Assembly (NCBI GenBank): GCA_033439765.1
Contig: JAULSN010000011.1
Span: 1,178,001-1,242,000 of the forward strand
Length of the DNA stretch: 64,000 nt
From: Lasiosphaeria ovina
Taxonomy: Eukaryota; Ascomycota; Sordariomycetes; Sordariales; Lasiosphaeriaceae
Reading direction: 5' to 3'
A model generated the notes under the pieces. The model saw nothing but the letters and a program-made list of their open reading frames with translations. It was not told the DNA's origin and searched no databases. Of the stretch, positions 33,601-44,806 are shown one piece after another. Each line of letters starts with the position of its first letter. The stretch's first letter is position 1. The position numbers and the translations under genes were made by a program.

Positions 33601-36600
33601 GACGACGAAGAGCTCAAACGGCAGTTTCACTATGCTGCCGGGTATCTCTTGAGCAACAAGGACCCTATTTACGCTCGCATCCACGAACTGCGCGAAGATG
33701 TCGGAAGACTGCTGTCTCGGACCCACTCGTTCCTCAACGCCAACCAGGAGGACGATGTTGCTTGCTTCACGTCGCTCTATGCGACGTACCGGACATGGAT
33801 CACGGATGTCGGCATTGAGCGATCAGCTCACCCGTTGGAGCGCCTTGTTCGTCTGTATAAGGCAGACATCTCACCGTTCAAGATCAGTGGCTTGCGCAAG
33901 ATTTATCCACGGCCGCTACTCGTGAAGCGTGCCGACGCATATCATCTGCAGCGGGTCAAATACAATTCCGCCTACCGCAAGAAGAGCGAGCTCGACAAAC
34001 GCCTGCTTCTCGACCTTGCCCAGTCGTGTACCTCATCGTACGCAGACGTTCGTCGCGTAGCCCAGACTGCACAAGACTCGTCGCTCAAAGTGCTCATTGG
34101 CGGAAGGCCCCTTGTTATCCCAGTCATTATGGAAACCCTCCGCAAGGCGCTCGATGCGAACGATCACGACCGCATCAAAGGTGCAATATATACGCTTCTC
34201 TTCACGACGCTGCTCAAAACACTGATGCGTGACTGGCGCTTTGCGCCCGAACTCATGCGACTGTACATCGAGACCGCTGGCGTCGACAAGACATCGATCC
34301 AGAATCTAGGCTCCACTGCCCTGTATCCGCTTCTAGACTTCGGCAAGTCTTTTGAGCGCATGATCATCTTCGACCGCAGCATCGTCGAGACCATCCGTCC
34401 CGCCGAAGATTGCTCAGAGGTCATCAACCGCCGCCACGAGTTTATCAAGGAGCGCCGTACCAAGGTCGAGGAGAAGAAGGCCGAGCTGGGTCTGGAGCTT
34501 ACCAACAAGGCCAAGGTCTCTCACTGGAAGATCGCAAACAGATGCGCCATCTTCGCCCTCAATCTGTCGCTTCGGTTTGAGACTTTGGCCAACCCCGAGT
34601 TCATTGACCTTGTCGCGAGAGGAACCAACGACCCCCACCCTGGTCTACGGTCTAACTTTTTGTCGGCCTTCTCTGCCATCTTCATACTCATCGACATGCG
34701 GGCTGTCTACAAGCACCAGTTCAAGAACTACCTGCTTGAGATTGAGTGTGAAGATAACAAGTTTGAGGTCTCTGTCCCTTCCGACGATCCTCAGGTCACA
34801 GAGAAATTCCTTGCACAGTTCGAGAAATTCGATGGAGTCGACTACTTTGTCGACAGTGACCACCCCGGTTGGTTGGTGTGGGGCAAGAAATTTAAAGCAT
34901 CCAAGGCCAACCCGAAGCCTTTCTTGGCGTACGACGACGTCGAGACTGCAGTTCGGGAGCAGATTGGGAAGATCCTAACAAAGGACTGGTTCAAAACTTG
35001 CTTCGAATACCTCAAACAGGAACCAAGGGACTCGGGGGCTGATCGCTTTCGGATGCAAAACCTCATGCTCCTCATGAACGTGTTCGACCTGATGGTCTAC
35101 GGCAAGACTGTTGCCACCTTTGATGACATTGTCGACTTGATTAAGGATGTCTACGGTGATGGAAGTGATAAGCATCAGCATCGCGCGACAGCTGAGATTA
35201 TCGGTGCCCTGCTTTCATGCAGCACCGACGATCCGCGCGATTATCGGGATCGAGTATGGGGTTTTGCGGCCCCGTTGATGCTGAAGATTATCGCGGATGA
35301 CTTGACACCCGACAATCTCCAGTATTGGATGACCTGCCTTCACCTCGTCGTCGACGCCAAAGATCCCAGACGGTCCAAGGAGCTCTTGGAGGCGCTGAGC
35401 GCTTTCCGCCTTGACATGAACTCGAATGCCGCCTTCAAGGAATCGTCCAAGGTCCAGCTCGTCGAGTTTATCATTAATGACGCTGGCTGGCATTTCCGGC
35501 ATGAGAAGCCCATCCTGGAGGACTTCCTCCTGCATATAGACCACCCTTACAAGTCCGTCAGGGAGTCGATCGGCCGCGTCATCGCGACCATCTATCGAAC
35601 GCGATATCACGAGTCGTTCCCAAATGTGTCGGCACTTCTCGAACAGAACAAGGCCGAGTCGTCCATCGGCATCCGTGCCTACAAGCCGTCGGACGAGTTT
35701 TCGGCGACTATCCACGACGTGTTCGCACGTCTTGAGAAATGGCGCCATGAACGGGCGCCTGGCCAACAGACGCCTTCCAGTTACACCTCGGGTTCGAAAA
35801 CGGTTCTGGTTTGGCTGGACAGCATGCTATCTTCCCAAGAGTGCATCCAGCTTGTTCCTTTCTTTCCCGACCCGTTCATTGACCAACTGCTGCACATGAT
35901 GGACGTCAAGGAGGATCCGGAGCTGATGAGACTGGCCTATCATGTGTATCGTCACCTTCCCAACATTCCATTCCGTTATGGCGAGGACACGGCGTTCATT
36001 GCAGCCCTCATTCGGATCGGCAAGACGGCGAGCTCGTGGCACCAACGCCTGCGTGCTCTAGTTAACATGCAGGTTGTCTACTTCAGGCGTCTGTTCCTGA
36101 CGCAGCCGGAGCAGCGCCAAATACTCTTTGAGGCCGTAGGCGACATGTTGGCCGATGCGCAGCTCGAGGTGCGCGACTGCGCAAGTGCTACGCTGGCGGG
36201 CATGATACGTTGCTCACCTGCGAGCATTCGGAATCCCATAATCCACCAGCTCAAAGACCGCTTCGAGCTTCAGCTGAAACAGAATCCGATGCCCAAGAGG
36301 AAGGTTCCGGGTACTGATACGCCCGTGGACACGCAAAAGCAGGTTGTCCGACGGCACGCTGCGGTGCTGGGTCTCGGGGCGCTGATCGAGGCGTTCCCGT
36401 ACGCGACACCCCCGCCGAGCTGGATGCCCGAGGTCCTCGCACACCTGGCATCGCATGCGGCCAGTGATGCCGGAGTCGTGGGCAAGGCAACCAAGACCAT
36501 ACTGGCAGAGTTCAAGAAGACGAGACAAGATAGTTGGGGTGTTGACCAAAAGGTAAGATTCCCAACCCCTCCAAGCCAGGGGATCGACGTTGGTGCTAAC

Positions 36601-36675
36601 TGATGTGTCCAGTATTTCACCAGCGAACAGCTGGAAGACCTTGAGGGTGTTCTCTGGAAGAGCTATTTCGCCTAG
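30667..36675 (+). CDS. BLM10: Proteasome activator BLM10 (PA200 family)
   Basis: Three exons, 30667-31139, 31224-36552 and 36613-36675, with introns of 84 and 60 nt; phases agree and give 1,954 residues, in the size range of PA200/Blm10 (about 1,840-2,140). The protein is a solenoid of HEAT-like repeats that caps the 20S proteasome in nucleus and cytosol. Recognisable parts are the N-terminal RPRTFSYFRLLPFD, the long repeat body, an acidic loop at about residues 950-970 (GDGNDDGDVVMEEDDD), and the Blm10 C-terminal region (YATPPPSWMPEVLAHLA...TILAEFKKTRQDSWGVDQ). The last short exon encodes the C-terminus that inserts into the proteasome pocket. The start is the first ATG after the leader; earlier frame codons are not ATG. 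The final residues are S-Y-F-A, where yeast and human proteins end in the HbYX form YYA. Confidence 0.96.
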
Positions 36676-37322
36676 GTTGGGTATGTTGTGGCGATAGATA
36701 AAAGTGATCGGGTGTCATTTTTGTGCTGTTATGGGACCTAGGATATTATGGAATCGTGAGTGTAGCGTCAGACTACCTCCTCTGGGAGGTTTCAAGTGAA
36801 GGGCCAAATATGTACCTTGGTTGAAGCGGGCAAAGCAAAGATGGAGGAAAAACAGGTACTCTTGGAGAGCGCCCGGGCCCGGGATGATGTGCCCAGTCCG
36901 TTGTACGATTAATTGCAGTTTTTGCATCTGGCAGCGTGGTTTCTAGAAGGCATCAGCAAGGCAGACAGGCAGATAAAGATATGTATTACCGACGCGGGCA
37001 CAGCGAGCGCAGTTTGAGTTTCTGATTATCGCCTGCAACCACCCCTCGTCGTAACTTATTACCTAGGAAACTGTGTCAATGGTCTCTCCACGGCCAGGGC
37101 AAACTGCGAATTGTCCTGACGCTCATCCTACTGGATCGCCTCCCTCAATGAACCTCTGATGGCGGATCCAATTAACATACAGGCTCCAGGTAATGACGGG
37201 GATAGTGCCAAGAAATTGACGAGCCTTGGCCGCAATGTCAGAAACGGGCAAGCCGGTGGAATATTTGAGCCGAGACATAGGCCCAAAAATAATGACTTGT
37301 ACAATACAAATGGGCCAAAAAC
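36676..37322. other. Intergenic region downstream of BLM10
   Basis: No supported gene. It carries the 3' region of BLM10; short frames here lack protein-like features. Confidence 0.45.
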
Positions 37323-37330
37323 AAAAAAAA
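37323..37330 (-). terminator. RNA polymerase III terminator (T8)
   Basis: On the minus strand a run of eight T lies 23 nt past the 3' end of tRNA-Ser, the first T-run of four or more after the gene, as expected for RNA polymerase III termination. Confidence 0.8.
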
Positions 37331-37353
37331 GAGAAAGGAATTATTGCTGATCA

Positions 37354-37434
37354 GTCGTGGGCCGGATTTGAACCGACGCTCCCGAAGGAACAAGATTTCT
37401 AGTCTTGCGCATTAGACCACTCTGCCACCACGAC
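37354..37434 (-). tRNA. tRNA-Ser (anticodon AGA)
   Basis: An 81-nt gene without intron or encoded CCA. The seven-pair acceptor stem GTCGTGG/CCACGAC is perfect. The anticodon stem-loop is CAAGA-CTAGAAA-TCTTG, giving anticodon AGA (read as IGA; serine UCU/UCC). The long variable arm (TTCCTTCGGGAGCG) confirms a class II tRNA. Both internal promoters are exact: A box TGGCAGAGTGG and B box GGTTCAAATCC. Confidence 0.97.
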
Positions 37435-38427
37435 TACTCGCTAATCCAGCCTTTTGATTCGCTGCTGCTTGTGACTGCTAGCCGAACAACTCCAACCTAT
37501 TAAGCCACAGGACAGGCAGGAGGCAGGCAGGTGCCTTTTTTTTGTTTTTTTGAGGGGGGGGGGGGGGGGTCTCGCTCGCTGCAGCTGCAGGAAGTAATTA
37601 GGTTTTTTTTCTGTGGGGTGCGTTGTGGATTGTCGGGTGGATTCGCAGGTGGATATTCGCAAAACAAGGCTGGGGAAGGGGAAGTGGAACGAGAAGGGGG
37701 GTAAGCAATCAACGTTGATTCCTCCGCTGGGTCGAGGACCTGGGTTTTTTACATAATTCGCATTCCACGACGTGCCGGGTTTGGGGCGCCGCGTTGCTTT
37801 GCTATTTCCACGCAATTTCTTTCGGTTCATAATTAGCGAGATAATTAGGGACTTGGATAGAGTGCGGCTGGGTGACGATCTATTCTTAGCTTAATCTATT
37901 CACCGAAATATATTCGGGGTCGATTTCAGAGGCCCTACGCTCGGCTTGTAATTATGTACGTCGAAAGAGTTCTATTAGGCGTCATAGAATCCGCCAGCCC
38001 GGTGCCGCTCGCGTAACGAGTGACACAGCCTTTGCCAGTTTCGATATATTGGTAGTTACATCAAGACTCCAAGCGCACTTGGCAACGGCGAGAGAGTTAG
38101 GTAATTGGCTGGCTGGACGCGGTGGAAGACGTATGAGAGTTGCAGGCGCTCTACGAGGCGAGATTGCAACTGAGGGGCGATAGATGACAACATTGGCAAT
38201 GCACATACTTTGATGCGCTGGGACTGTTGCCTCCGGCAGCTATCGATCTCGTGCGTTCAGCAGTCTGGTCAGGTCAAGGACACGGCGATAAATAGCTGCC
38301 CGCGTTCCTGTGAGACGAAAACCAACGAATCTCAGTCACAGAACGACCAAGTCTAACTACAAGAGCCCCAAACCAGACGACTCGTTCAAGCTTGCACACC
38401 AAGAAATACAATCATAACCTCGCCAGC
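37435..38427. other. Intergenic region, tRNA upstream flank and promoter of a secreted protein gene
   Basis: Contains homopolymer tracts (T8 followed by T7 at about 37536-37551, then G16) and the promoter of the plus-strand secreted protein gene. No coding region is supported. Confidence 0.45.
37554..37569 (+). repeat. Poly-G run (16 nt)
   Basis: Sixteen consecutive G directly follow T-rich tracts. The run could form a G-quadruplex and is prone to length errors in sequencing. Confidence 0.9.
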
Positions 38428-38799
38428 ATGCGCCTCTCCCTCCTCCTCTCCCTCCTCCCCCTGGCAGCGGCGCTCGCCACACGCTCCGACCTCGCCGAGA
38501 CAGACATCCCGCACGAACTCGCGGTCATCTCAGACGCCGAAGACTCGGCCGGCAACCTCACCCTCACCACGCCGGCGGGAACTCTGGAGAAGCGGGCGTG
38601 CCGCGACACGGGGTGCAAGTGCGTCAAGGGCCTGCGCCAGGGCCAGTACTGCGGCGCCTGCGTCTGGAAGGGCGACTACGTCATCACCAAGAAGCGCTAC
38701 CTCAAGCACATCTACGAGTGCAGCCCCCAGGGCGACTGCTGCGACTACGACACGTCGTCTGATTGCAATACCGGCCACGGGCGGTGCGGGCCGTATTAG
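38428..38799 (+). CDS. Secreted Cys-rich protein with Kex2-type propeptide
   Basis: Intronless frame of 123 residues. A clear signal peptide (MRLSLLLSLLPLAAALA) is followed by a propeptide with an N-glycosylation site (NLT) and a dibasic LEKR cleavage site at residues 53-56. The mature part (57-123, 67 residues) has ten Cys: C-x4-C-x-C-x9-C-x2-C, then a long loop, C-x5-CC-x8-C-x7-C, suggesting five disulfides, and many Lys/Arg/Tyr. The architecture matches fungal small secreted effectors or antimicrobial-type proteins that mature in the Golgi; I do not recognise the family and make no claim about its target. The start at 38428 is the only ATG that gives a signal peptide. Confidence 0.82.
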   Translation: MRLSLLLSLLPLAAALATRSDLAETDIPHELAVISDAEDSAGNLTLTTPAGTLEKRACRDTGCKCVKGLRQGQYCGACVWKGDYVITKKRYLKHIYECSPQGDCCDYDTSSDCNTGHGRCGPY

Positions 38800-39297
38800 C
38801 GTCTTGATGGGGTGAGGGTAAATTTCCCTAGGTATCTTGGAGGGAGAAGCTCAGGGCAAGAGAGTCAGAGTGTATGTTTGCAATTCGGTTTTATGGTTTT
38901 CTCTGGTGCCGTTTGGTGAACTGTATGACTGTATGATAGTCTCATTTTGCACTTTACTCATGTGTTTCAACGACTTAGCCAACGGGCTTGCTCTTCCCTC
39001 ATACTTGGAATCGGCATTATTGGTATGAATTAGTCGTTTGACAACATCACGGGGAGCAGAGAAAGACTACGGTACTTCCGCGTGGCTGCTGCCCTTGGGA
39101 AGGGAAATTTGATATGGATTACCCCCTTGATAGGAATAAAATTGCTAGTAGGTCACGATGGAATGCCGGTTTTAGAAACACCGCATAAAATCTAGGTACT
39201 TATTGCATCCTTGCCCTCCACCACAGACTGTCCCTCATGTCTTCAGTCACGACGTCCGACGCTACTGTTCCCATATGCTCCCCGCAACTTCCCGGCT

Positions 39298-39798
39298 CTA
39301 GCCCTCAAACATGGTCCCTGTCATGCAGTCGTTGCACGAGTCGCCGTCGCTAGTATTCACTCTCTGACAGACCCAGCAGAGCTTGTCAGATTTCGGCGAG
39401 TCTGACGTGGAGGCGCTTGTCAGCGAGTCGGCGGTGACAGCCTCATCGGCAGCCTTCTGCTGCGGTGGCGGTTCCGGCTTTGGCGGGTTCTGCTTCCTCT
39501 CCTTGGATAGCAGCCTCAGTACTTCAGAGGGCGGGCTGAGCGGGCCCCGGTTGATTGTCTCCGCGGGGGAAAAATGTCAGCCGCGATGGAGATATGATTG
39601 GTTATAGAATTGCTCGCAAATGTGGTTGAAGAAGGGTGTTCTTTATGATGACATTTAGGAGATAATATGTGACACGGTGACAGGAAAGGAAAGGTTGTGG
39701 GGAAAAAAACTCACCTCGCACTGCGCACAAATGTCGGGCTGGGTTGGCATGAGGACCTTGACTTGACATTTCTTGCACCACTTCGTCGTGCTGCTCAT
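39298..39798 (-). CDS. Small protein with two pairs of CxxC zinc motifs, 114 aa
   Basis: Two exons, 39798-39715 and 39558-39298, separated by a 156-nt intron (GTGAGT donor, GGCTGACAT branch, GAG acceptor) and in phase. The N-terminus has WCKKC...DICAQCE, the C-terminus LCWVCQRV...SCNDCM; each half could form a zinc ribbon or knuckle. Between them lies a Pro/Gln/Lys-rich linker (KERKQNPPKPEPPPQQK) followed by an acidic Ser/Thr-rich part. The second Cys quartet begins about 75 residues after the first. The gene is not obvious from any single open frame because the intron breaks the first exon after 28 codons. Function and family are unknown; such paired zinc elements often bind proteins or RNA. 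Confidence 0.72.
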
Positions 39799-40559
39799 CG
39801 TGTTGATGCAGAGAGCCGGCCGGATTGCGGGAAGCTGAATTGAATCGATGATCGAGCGACGTGAGGCGGTCCGCCTGAGAGGGCGTGAGTTAATTACCGA
39901 ATCTGGATCTCAGAGCACGAGCCTAGGATGAGGTGGAGGTACCAGCCGGATCTTGAATTTTTTTGTCTGACGAAGCACGTTCGGCGATGACGAGATTTGG
40001 GGCGTCGTGCACTCAGGCCCCAGGGCACCTAAATACACGAATACAAGCCCAGAGCCGATTGTGCGCGCGTTATCGATGCTGTTTGTGTCGTATGATGCGA
40101 GGTTTCACGACAAAAAAAAGGTTTTACGGATCACCCACACAAAACTGGTAATATTTGCTCTGCGGCCACCATATCGGAAAGATAGAGACAATCGGGAGAG
40201 TTGTCACGGAGCCGATGACTGATAGCACGCCATAGGGCATTGAACCTGGCTGCCAGTCCTACCGATCCGCGGAGGACCTGTTTGATATCGGAGGACAGAG
40301 AAGAATCATCTCAAGTTTGGTTGGGGCGCCAGAATCAGGCCATGTCCAAGAATCCACCTTCGGCGGCAGGAACTCGGACGAAAAGGGGAAGTTCTAGAAA
40401 GAAGATAACATGAAGATAAGGTTCAGCATATTAAATACCTAGACATATGTCTACGACATCTGTTTATGTTCCTCTGAGTGGACAGGGGAGATGTTTTGTT
40501 TGCTTGTTTTCCGCTAGTGGGTGATTCCAGAAGTCATGTTCAAATTGGATCATATTCCT
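39799..40559. other. Intergenic region
   Basis: Promoter side of the CxxC protein gene; no other gene supported. Confidence 0.45.
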
Positions 40560-42232
40560 GGTGGTATTGCCATATAACTGGTTCTGTCCGTCGCTTCACT
40601 TCTCTCCTGGCCTGCCGGATGATGACGAAGGTGCGCTCGGCGAAGTCGTAGCCCGGGCACGCGCGGCGGCCGTAGCCGAACGGCGTGAAGTTCTGGCAGT
40701 TGGGGTATATTGTTAGCGGCTCGCGGTTCGTCGTCGCGTACGCCGGGTCGAGCCACCTCGCCGGGTTGAAGGGCTATTGGTCCAGGTATGTTTTCTTGTC
40801 CATCAGGATGGCCCTGTGGAGGGGGGAGTCAGCTGAGAGGTGCTTATGACATGTTTTGGATGGGAATTGGGATAGACTGTTATGAGCACGTACGCGTAGT
40901 TGGCATGTATTATGGTACCCTTGGCGAAGAATTAGCCCTCAAACACGTCGTCCGGTCTAGGCGGTGGGGGATGCCCAGCTCGGCCATGATGGTGCGGTAG
41001 CGGATACCCTCCTTAACTATAGCGCGCACGACGGGGAGCTGGGGGATGTCGTCAAAGGTCGGTAGGCGGTCGGGGCCAATCACGGCGTCGACCTACGCCT
41101 GCAGCTTGGCCATCCATTCGGGAAACTCCATCATCAGGTGCACAAAGGTCAGCAGCGCGTTCTGCGGCGAGCGTGTGCCGCCGCCGATCATGCTGTTGAA
41201 CGTGTAGGCGGCCTCGAGATCCGTAACGGCGTACTCGCTGCGGTTCTCGAGAAAGTGCCGGTAGACGCTGTTGCCCGGCGCCGAGCCCGCGGCAATCGAC
41301 TTTTCGATATCGCACCGCAGCTCGGCCTGCTCCTCGACAATCCCTTTCCGCAGCACTTTCAGCTTCCCGAGCGACGGCATCAGCCACTTGGGAAGCACGC
41401 GCAGGAACGGGAACAAATTGCTCGGATACTCGTCGGGCCGGAAGTCTTCGTTGCCTCGTTGATGGGCGCTCCGACCTAATCACGAAAGCGTCGTCGGCCG
41501 ACACCACCCGGAAGCCCAGGATGGACCGCGTAAGCACGCCGTAGCTATACCGCAGGAAGTGATTGGAAAAGTAAGACGGCGTCTTGAGCACATCGTTGAG
41601 TGTTAGCGTGGCCTCTTCAGCCATGAAGCCTTGGCATTTGGTGTTGGTCGTGATCGAGACGGCGGTGTGGATCAGCTTCCTCTCGCGCCGCCAAGTCTCT
41701 GTTGTACGGGCAGCAAATGATGAGCATCAGATAGCAGCCTAAGCAACGGCAAAGATTATAGGTTAGGTTAGATATACCGTTCTTGGGACACAAAGCTGGG
41801 TTCAAATCCTGAGTGATGACCTTGATGGCATGGGGGGCACCACGGCCCGAGTAGATAGACCCCGCTTGACAAAGAGCTCGTTGGCGATTCTGTCGTCCGA
41901 GAGGACGGCATGCGTCTCGCCCGGCAAGCCGAACTGCACAATAGGCCCGTACTGCTTGGCCCACTTGTTGAAAATAGGAATCAGGTTGCCGTTGGAGGTC
42001 GCTAGCTCTAGCGCGTTCCCAATAAACGGCCATCCTGGGTAGCATCGTTGATCGTCAGTATATCAATAATCTGATTATCATTGACAGGCCTCGGGCCAAA
42101 TGGAAGCTGGTACCTTTGGGTCCCGGGGGCGGCTTCGCTCCCTTCATTCGCCGATATCCGAGGCCAAGGTGGAGGATAGTAAGTCGCTGCCGCTACCACG
42201 GCGGCCAGAGATAGCTGGCCGAGCGCAGTCAT
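40560..42232 (-). pseudogene. Cytochrome P450 relic
   Basis: Fragments in three frames reconstruct a fungal microsomal P450. In order from 42232: an N-terminal membrane anchor, a Pro-rich hinge (PPPGPK), a GWPFIGN start of the globular domain after a normal-looking intron, KWAKQYGPIVQ, the WRRERKLIH helix C, a central part ending TFVHLMMEFPEWM, and near 40690-40620 the haem ligand loop FGYGRRACPG followed by YDFAERTF. Breaks include frameshifts near 42170 and 41460, a TAG at about 41094 after MAKLQA, and stops in the C-terminal part. Normal GC content and absence of C-to-T bias suggest ordinary decay, not RIP. The nearest type seems to be the O-methylsterigmatocystin-oxidoreductase-like group of P450s, but this was not tested. 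Confidence 0.88.
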
Positions 42233-42863
42233 GATGTGCTCTGTAGGGGGTGGGGTCCAAGAAAAGAAGGTAGATTGAGAGTTGCAGTGGTGTTCCTGAT
42301 ATAACAAGTTGAGAGATGAATAATGTAAAATGAACTCAGAAGCCTCTTGAACAGAGCCAACTGCCTGCGGGAAAAGCGGCACTCTTCATGCTTGTTATTT
42401 ATGTTAGATCGACGGTGACCAACGCGCTCGGAGCTAAATCCTTGGAAAAAATAACAGGGACACATTTGCACAATCACACCGGTCCTGCGTATACGCGTGC
42501 AAGCCCCAGTCCGAATGAGCCAATGAATTGCCAAAATTCTATTAGACCTGAATACGCCTGGATCTAAAGATCCGAGCCTCAAATAAAATCCTGCCTTGTT
42601 GGTCAGCACTCTTAATTATTTGTGTATTTGTTTTGGTTGACAAGTCCCATAGCATCTGACCGTTAATTAGCGGGACGAAGGCAAGAGGGTGCGCCGGCAC
42701 CCTGGAGGGATTCTGTACATGTCATGGGGCCGGCCTCGAAAATTGCAGTGCAAAGAAAATAGCACGTGGAAAAAGCCAACCGTGTAGAGTTAAGTTCATT
42801 CAAGTCAACTTGTTATCCAATACTCCTTGCCAAAAATCCAACCAGACTCTTGACGGCTCACCA

Positions 42864-44806
42864 TCACCATACCGAATAGTCGTCGTCTTCATCTTCGAGG
42901 AATACACTTGTGGCATATATCCTGTCCTTGGGCGCATCCACAGATCCGTATCCTGAATCGTTGTCATCCACATCCGGAAACCCGAGTTCCTTGGTGAGGT
43001 TGGGTCGACCTTCACACAGCGAAATGACCTCCGAAGCACGCCGCTCTCTCTGGGAGAACTCCAACACCTTCAAAGCATCTTGTCGAGTGCCAGAGCGGGT
43101 AGTCCCTGTGGAAGCGCGTAGCGCGGCATCCAACAGGTCGGCCGTTGTAGGTAGATCTACTGACTCGATGTCGAGCACCTCCCTCATCTCGGCAAGCGTG
43201 GAGTGTAGCGGAATCACATATGCATCGCCAGTGAAGTCGGTGGCGACAACGTGTCCATACACCTTCATAGAGATTGGGTTGACGACCCAGGACCCAGAGT
43301 CGCCGTCTTGCACCGGAATTTGATCTGGGGTTTTATCTGTTAGAGGTTGAATACGGAGAGTCTGTGATCGGTCCGGATATGACGGAACATACCTTCTCGT
43401 TCATCCAGAGTCAAGAGGTACGCGTTCACGAACCCCTTGCTTGGGTCGAGCATAAAGCCACCGGGAAGAGGAGACAGCACACCCAACATAGCGGCCTGGG
43501 ATTTCTGGTTCGCGCTGTTGAGCATGACAACCTCCATCGGCTCGCTCTCAGGAAATTCTTCAGGGAGTGCTGTTGTCATACAGTTGCCAAAATATCTGCC
43601 CTGTTTTTTACACCTCCTACTACGTTCCGGTCCGAGCTTCTGTAGCAAGTTCGGCTTGACTCTGAGGTGGGCATCCATGGCAAACAATGACCAGTCTCGG
43701 GGAGGAATGAGGTCGCAGATGTCCTTTCCTGTGCTATGCTCGGTCTCTGGGTTGGGATACAGAAGCTCCCCTTGTAGCCGCCGATACATTGGTGTAGTGT
43801 CGTAGGTCTCCTGCCACGTTTCTTCTGGCTCCGTCTCTGGGTCTTTTAACTCAGCAGCCTCGGATCGGCGAAATTCTCCAGTATCAGTGTCGAGCAATTC
43901 CTCCAGAACATGCCCGGCAGTCATGCCGACAAGCGCAAAGTTGCCGGGCCCAAAGGTCAGCTTGACCACACCACCTAGGGTGGCAGTAACGGATCTTTGC
44001 GGCTTTGTCTCGAGGTGTATTTGCACACCACAGTATGTTGATAGTTCATTTTCTCTGGAAACACTGGTGTCCCAGACGACCGACACGTCCTCGAGGAGTC
44101 GCTTGCGAGGTGCTTCGCCTACAACGACGACAGGGAACGAGGGTGTGATTCCATCATCGGGTTGGTAGAGCTGTCGCAGAAGCGGCTGGCTAAACAAGGC
44201 ATCTAGATTGCTGGTCTGCTGGCCGCAAACAAATATGACGATTGATGGCTTCGAATTGGCGAGTGTGTCCCCAATGGTCATGAGCCTCATTGAGGTGGCC
44301 GTCTGTTTCCTTGTTTTGGCGCGAGACGATGAGGGGAAGAAGGAAGTGCCTTTCTGCATGTGCTTCTGGAGTAGGCGTTCGAGTTCGGGCACGATCTCGC
44401 GGAACCGAGCATTGAATGCATCAGAGATCTCGACCCGAAAGGCCAGCAGGTCCTCCCGACCCGGAAGCGGCACACTCCTGACTGTGGGCGCTTCGCTCTG
44501 GCGCGCGTCCACTGGGAAATTGCTGGACTTCGCTGGCGACACGAACGACGTGTTGTTTCCCGTGACGTAGCCCGAGTCCGGGTGGCACCGGTGGGCCAAG
44601 CTGCGGGACGGACATGGGATAGGCTGTGGGCTTGCTGACGTTTCGATCCAGTCCGCGACGAGCTTTTGCGAGCTGCTTTTTCTCGTGTCGGGCACTGACG
44701 AGATGGGTGGAATTGACGCGGCAGCTGCTGCGACGGCTGCACTTTCATTGCGACTAAAGACAAATTGGGAACGTGTTTCAGAAACCTCGAATTGTGGTGA
44801 CGCCAT
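42864..44806 (-). CDS. Trypsin-like serine protease domain protein, 624 aa
   Basis: Two exons, 44806-43393 and 43324-42864, are joined over a 68-nt intron (GTATGT, TCTAAC, CCCAG) that falls three residues before the catalytic motif. The N-terminal half (to about 185) is Ser-rich and variable, followed by a conserved-looking region (PSIVIFVCGQQTSN and PVVVVGEAPRKR). The C-terminal half is a chymotrypsin-fold protease by motif: TAGHV (His299), DWSLF (Asp371) and QDGDSGSWVV (Ser481), in the right order and spacing. No signal peptide or membrane segment is seen, so it is probably intracellular. Related uncharacterised proteins are common in filamentous ascomycetes. The start is the first ATG of the frame. 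All three catalytic residues are kept, so the gene is likely functional in spite of relics on both sides. Confidence 0.82.

Noticed and set aside
41790..41815. GGTTCAAATCC, a perfect tRNA B box
   Set aside because: No A box, acceptor stem or anticodon arm accompanies it; it lies inside the P450 relic where it encodes part of that protein.
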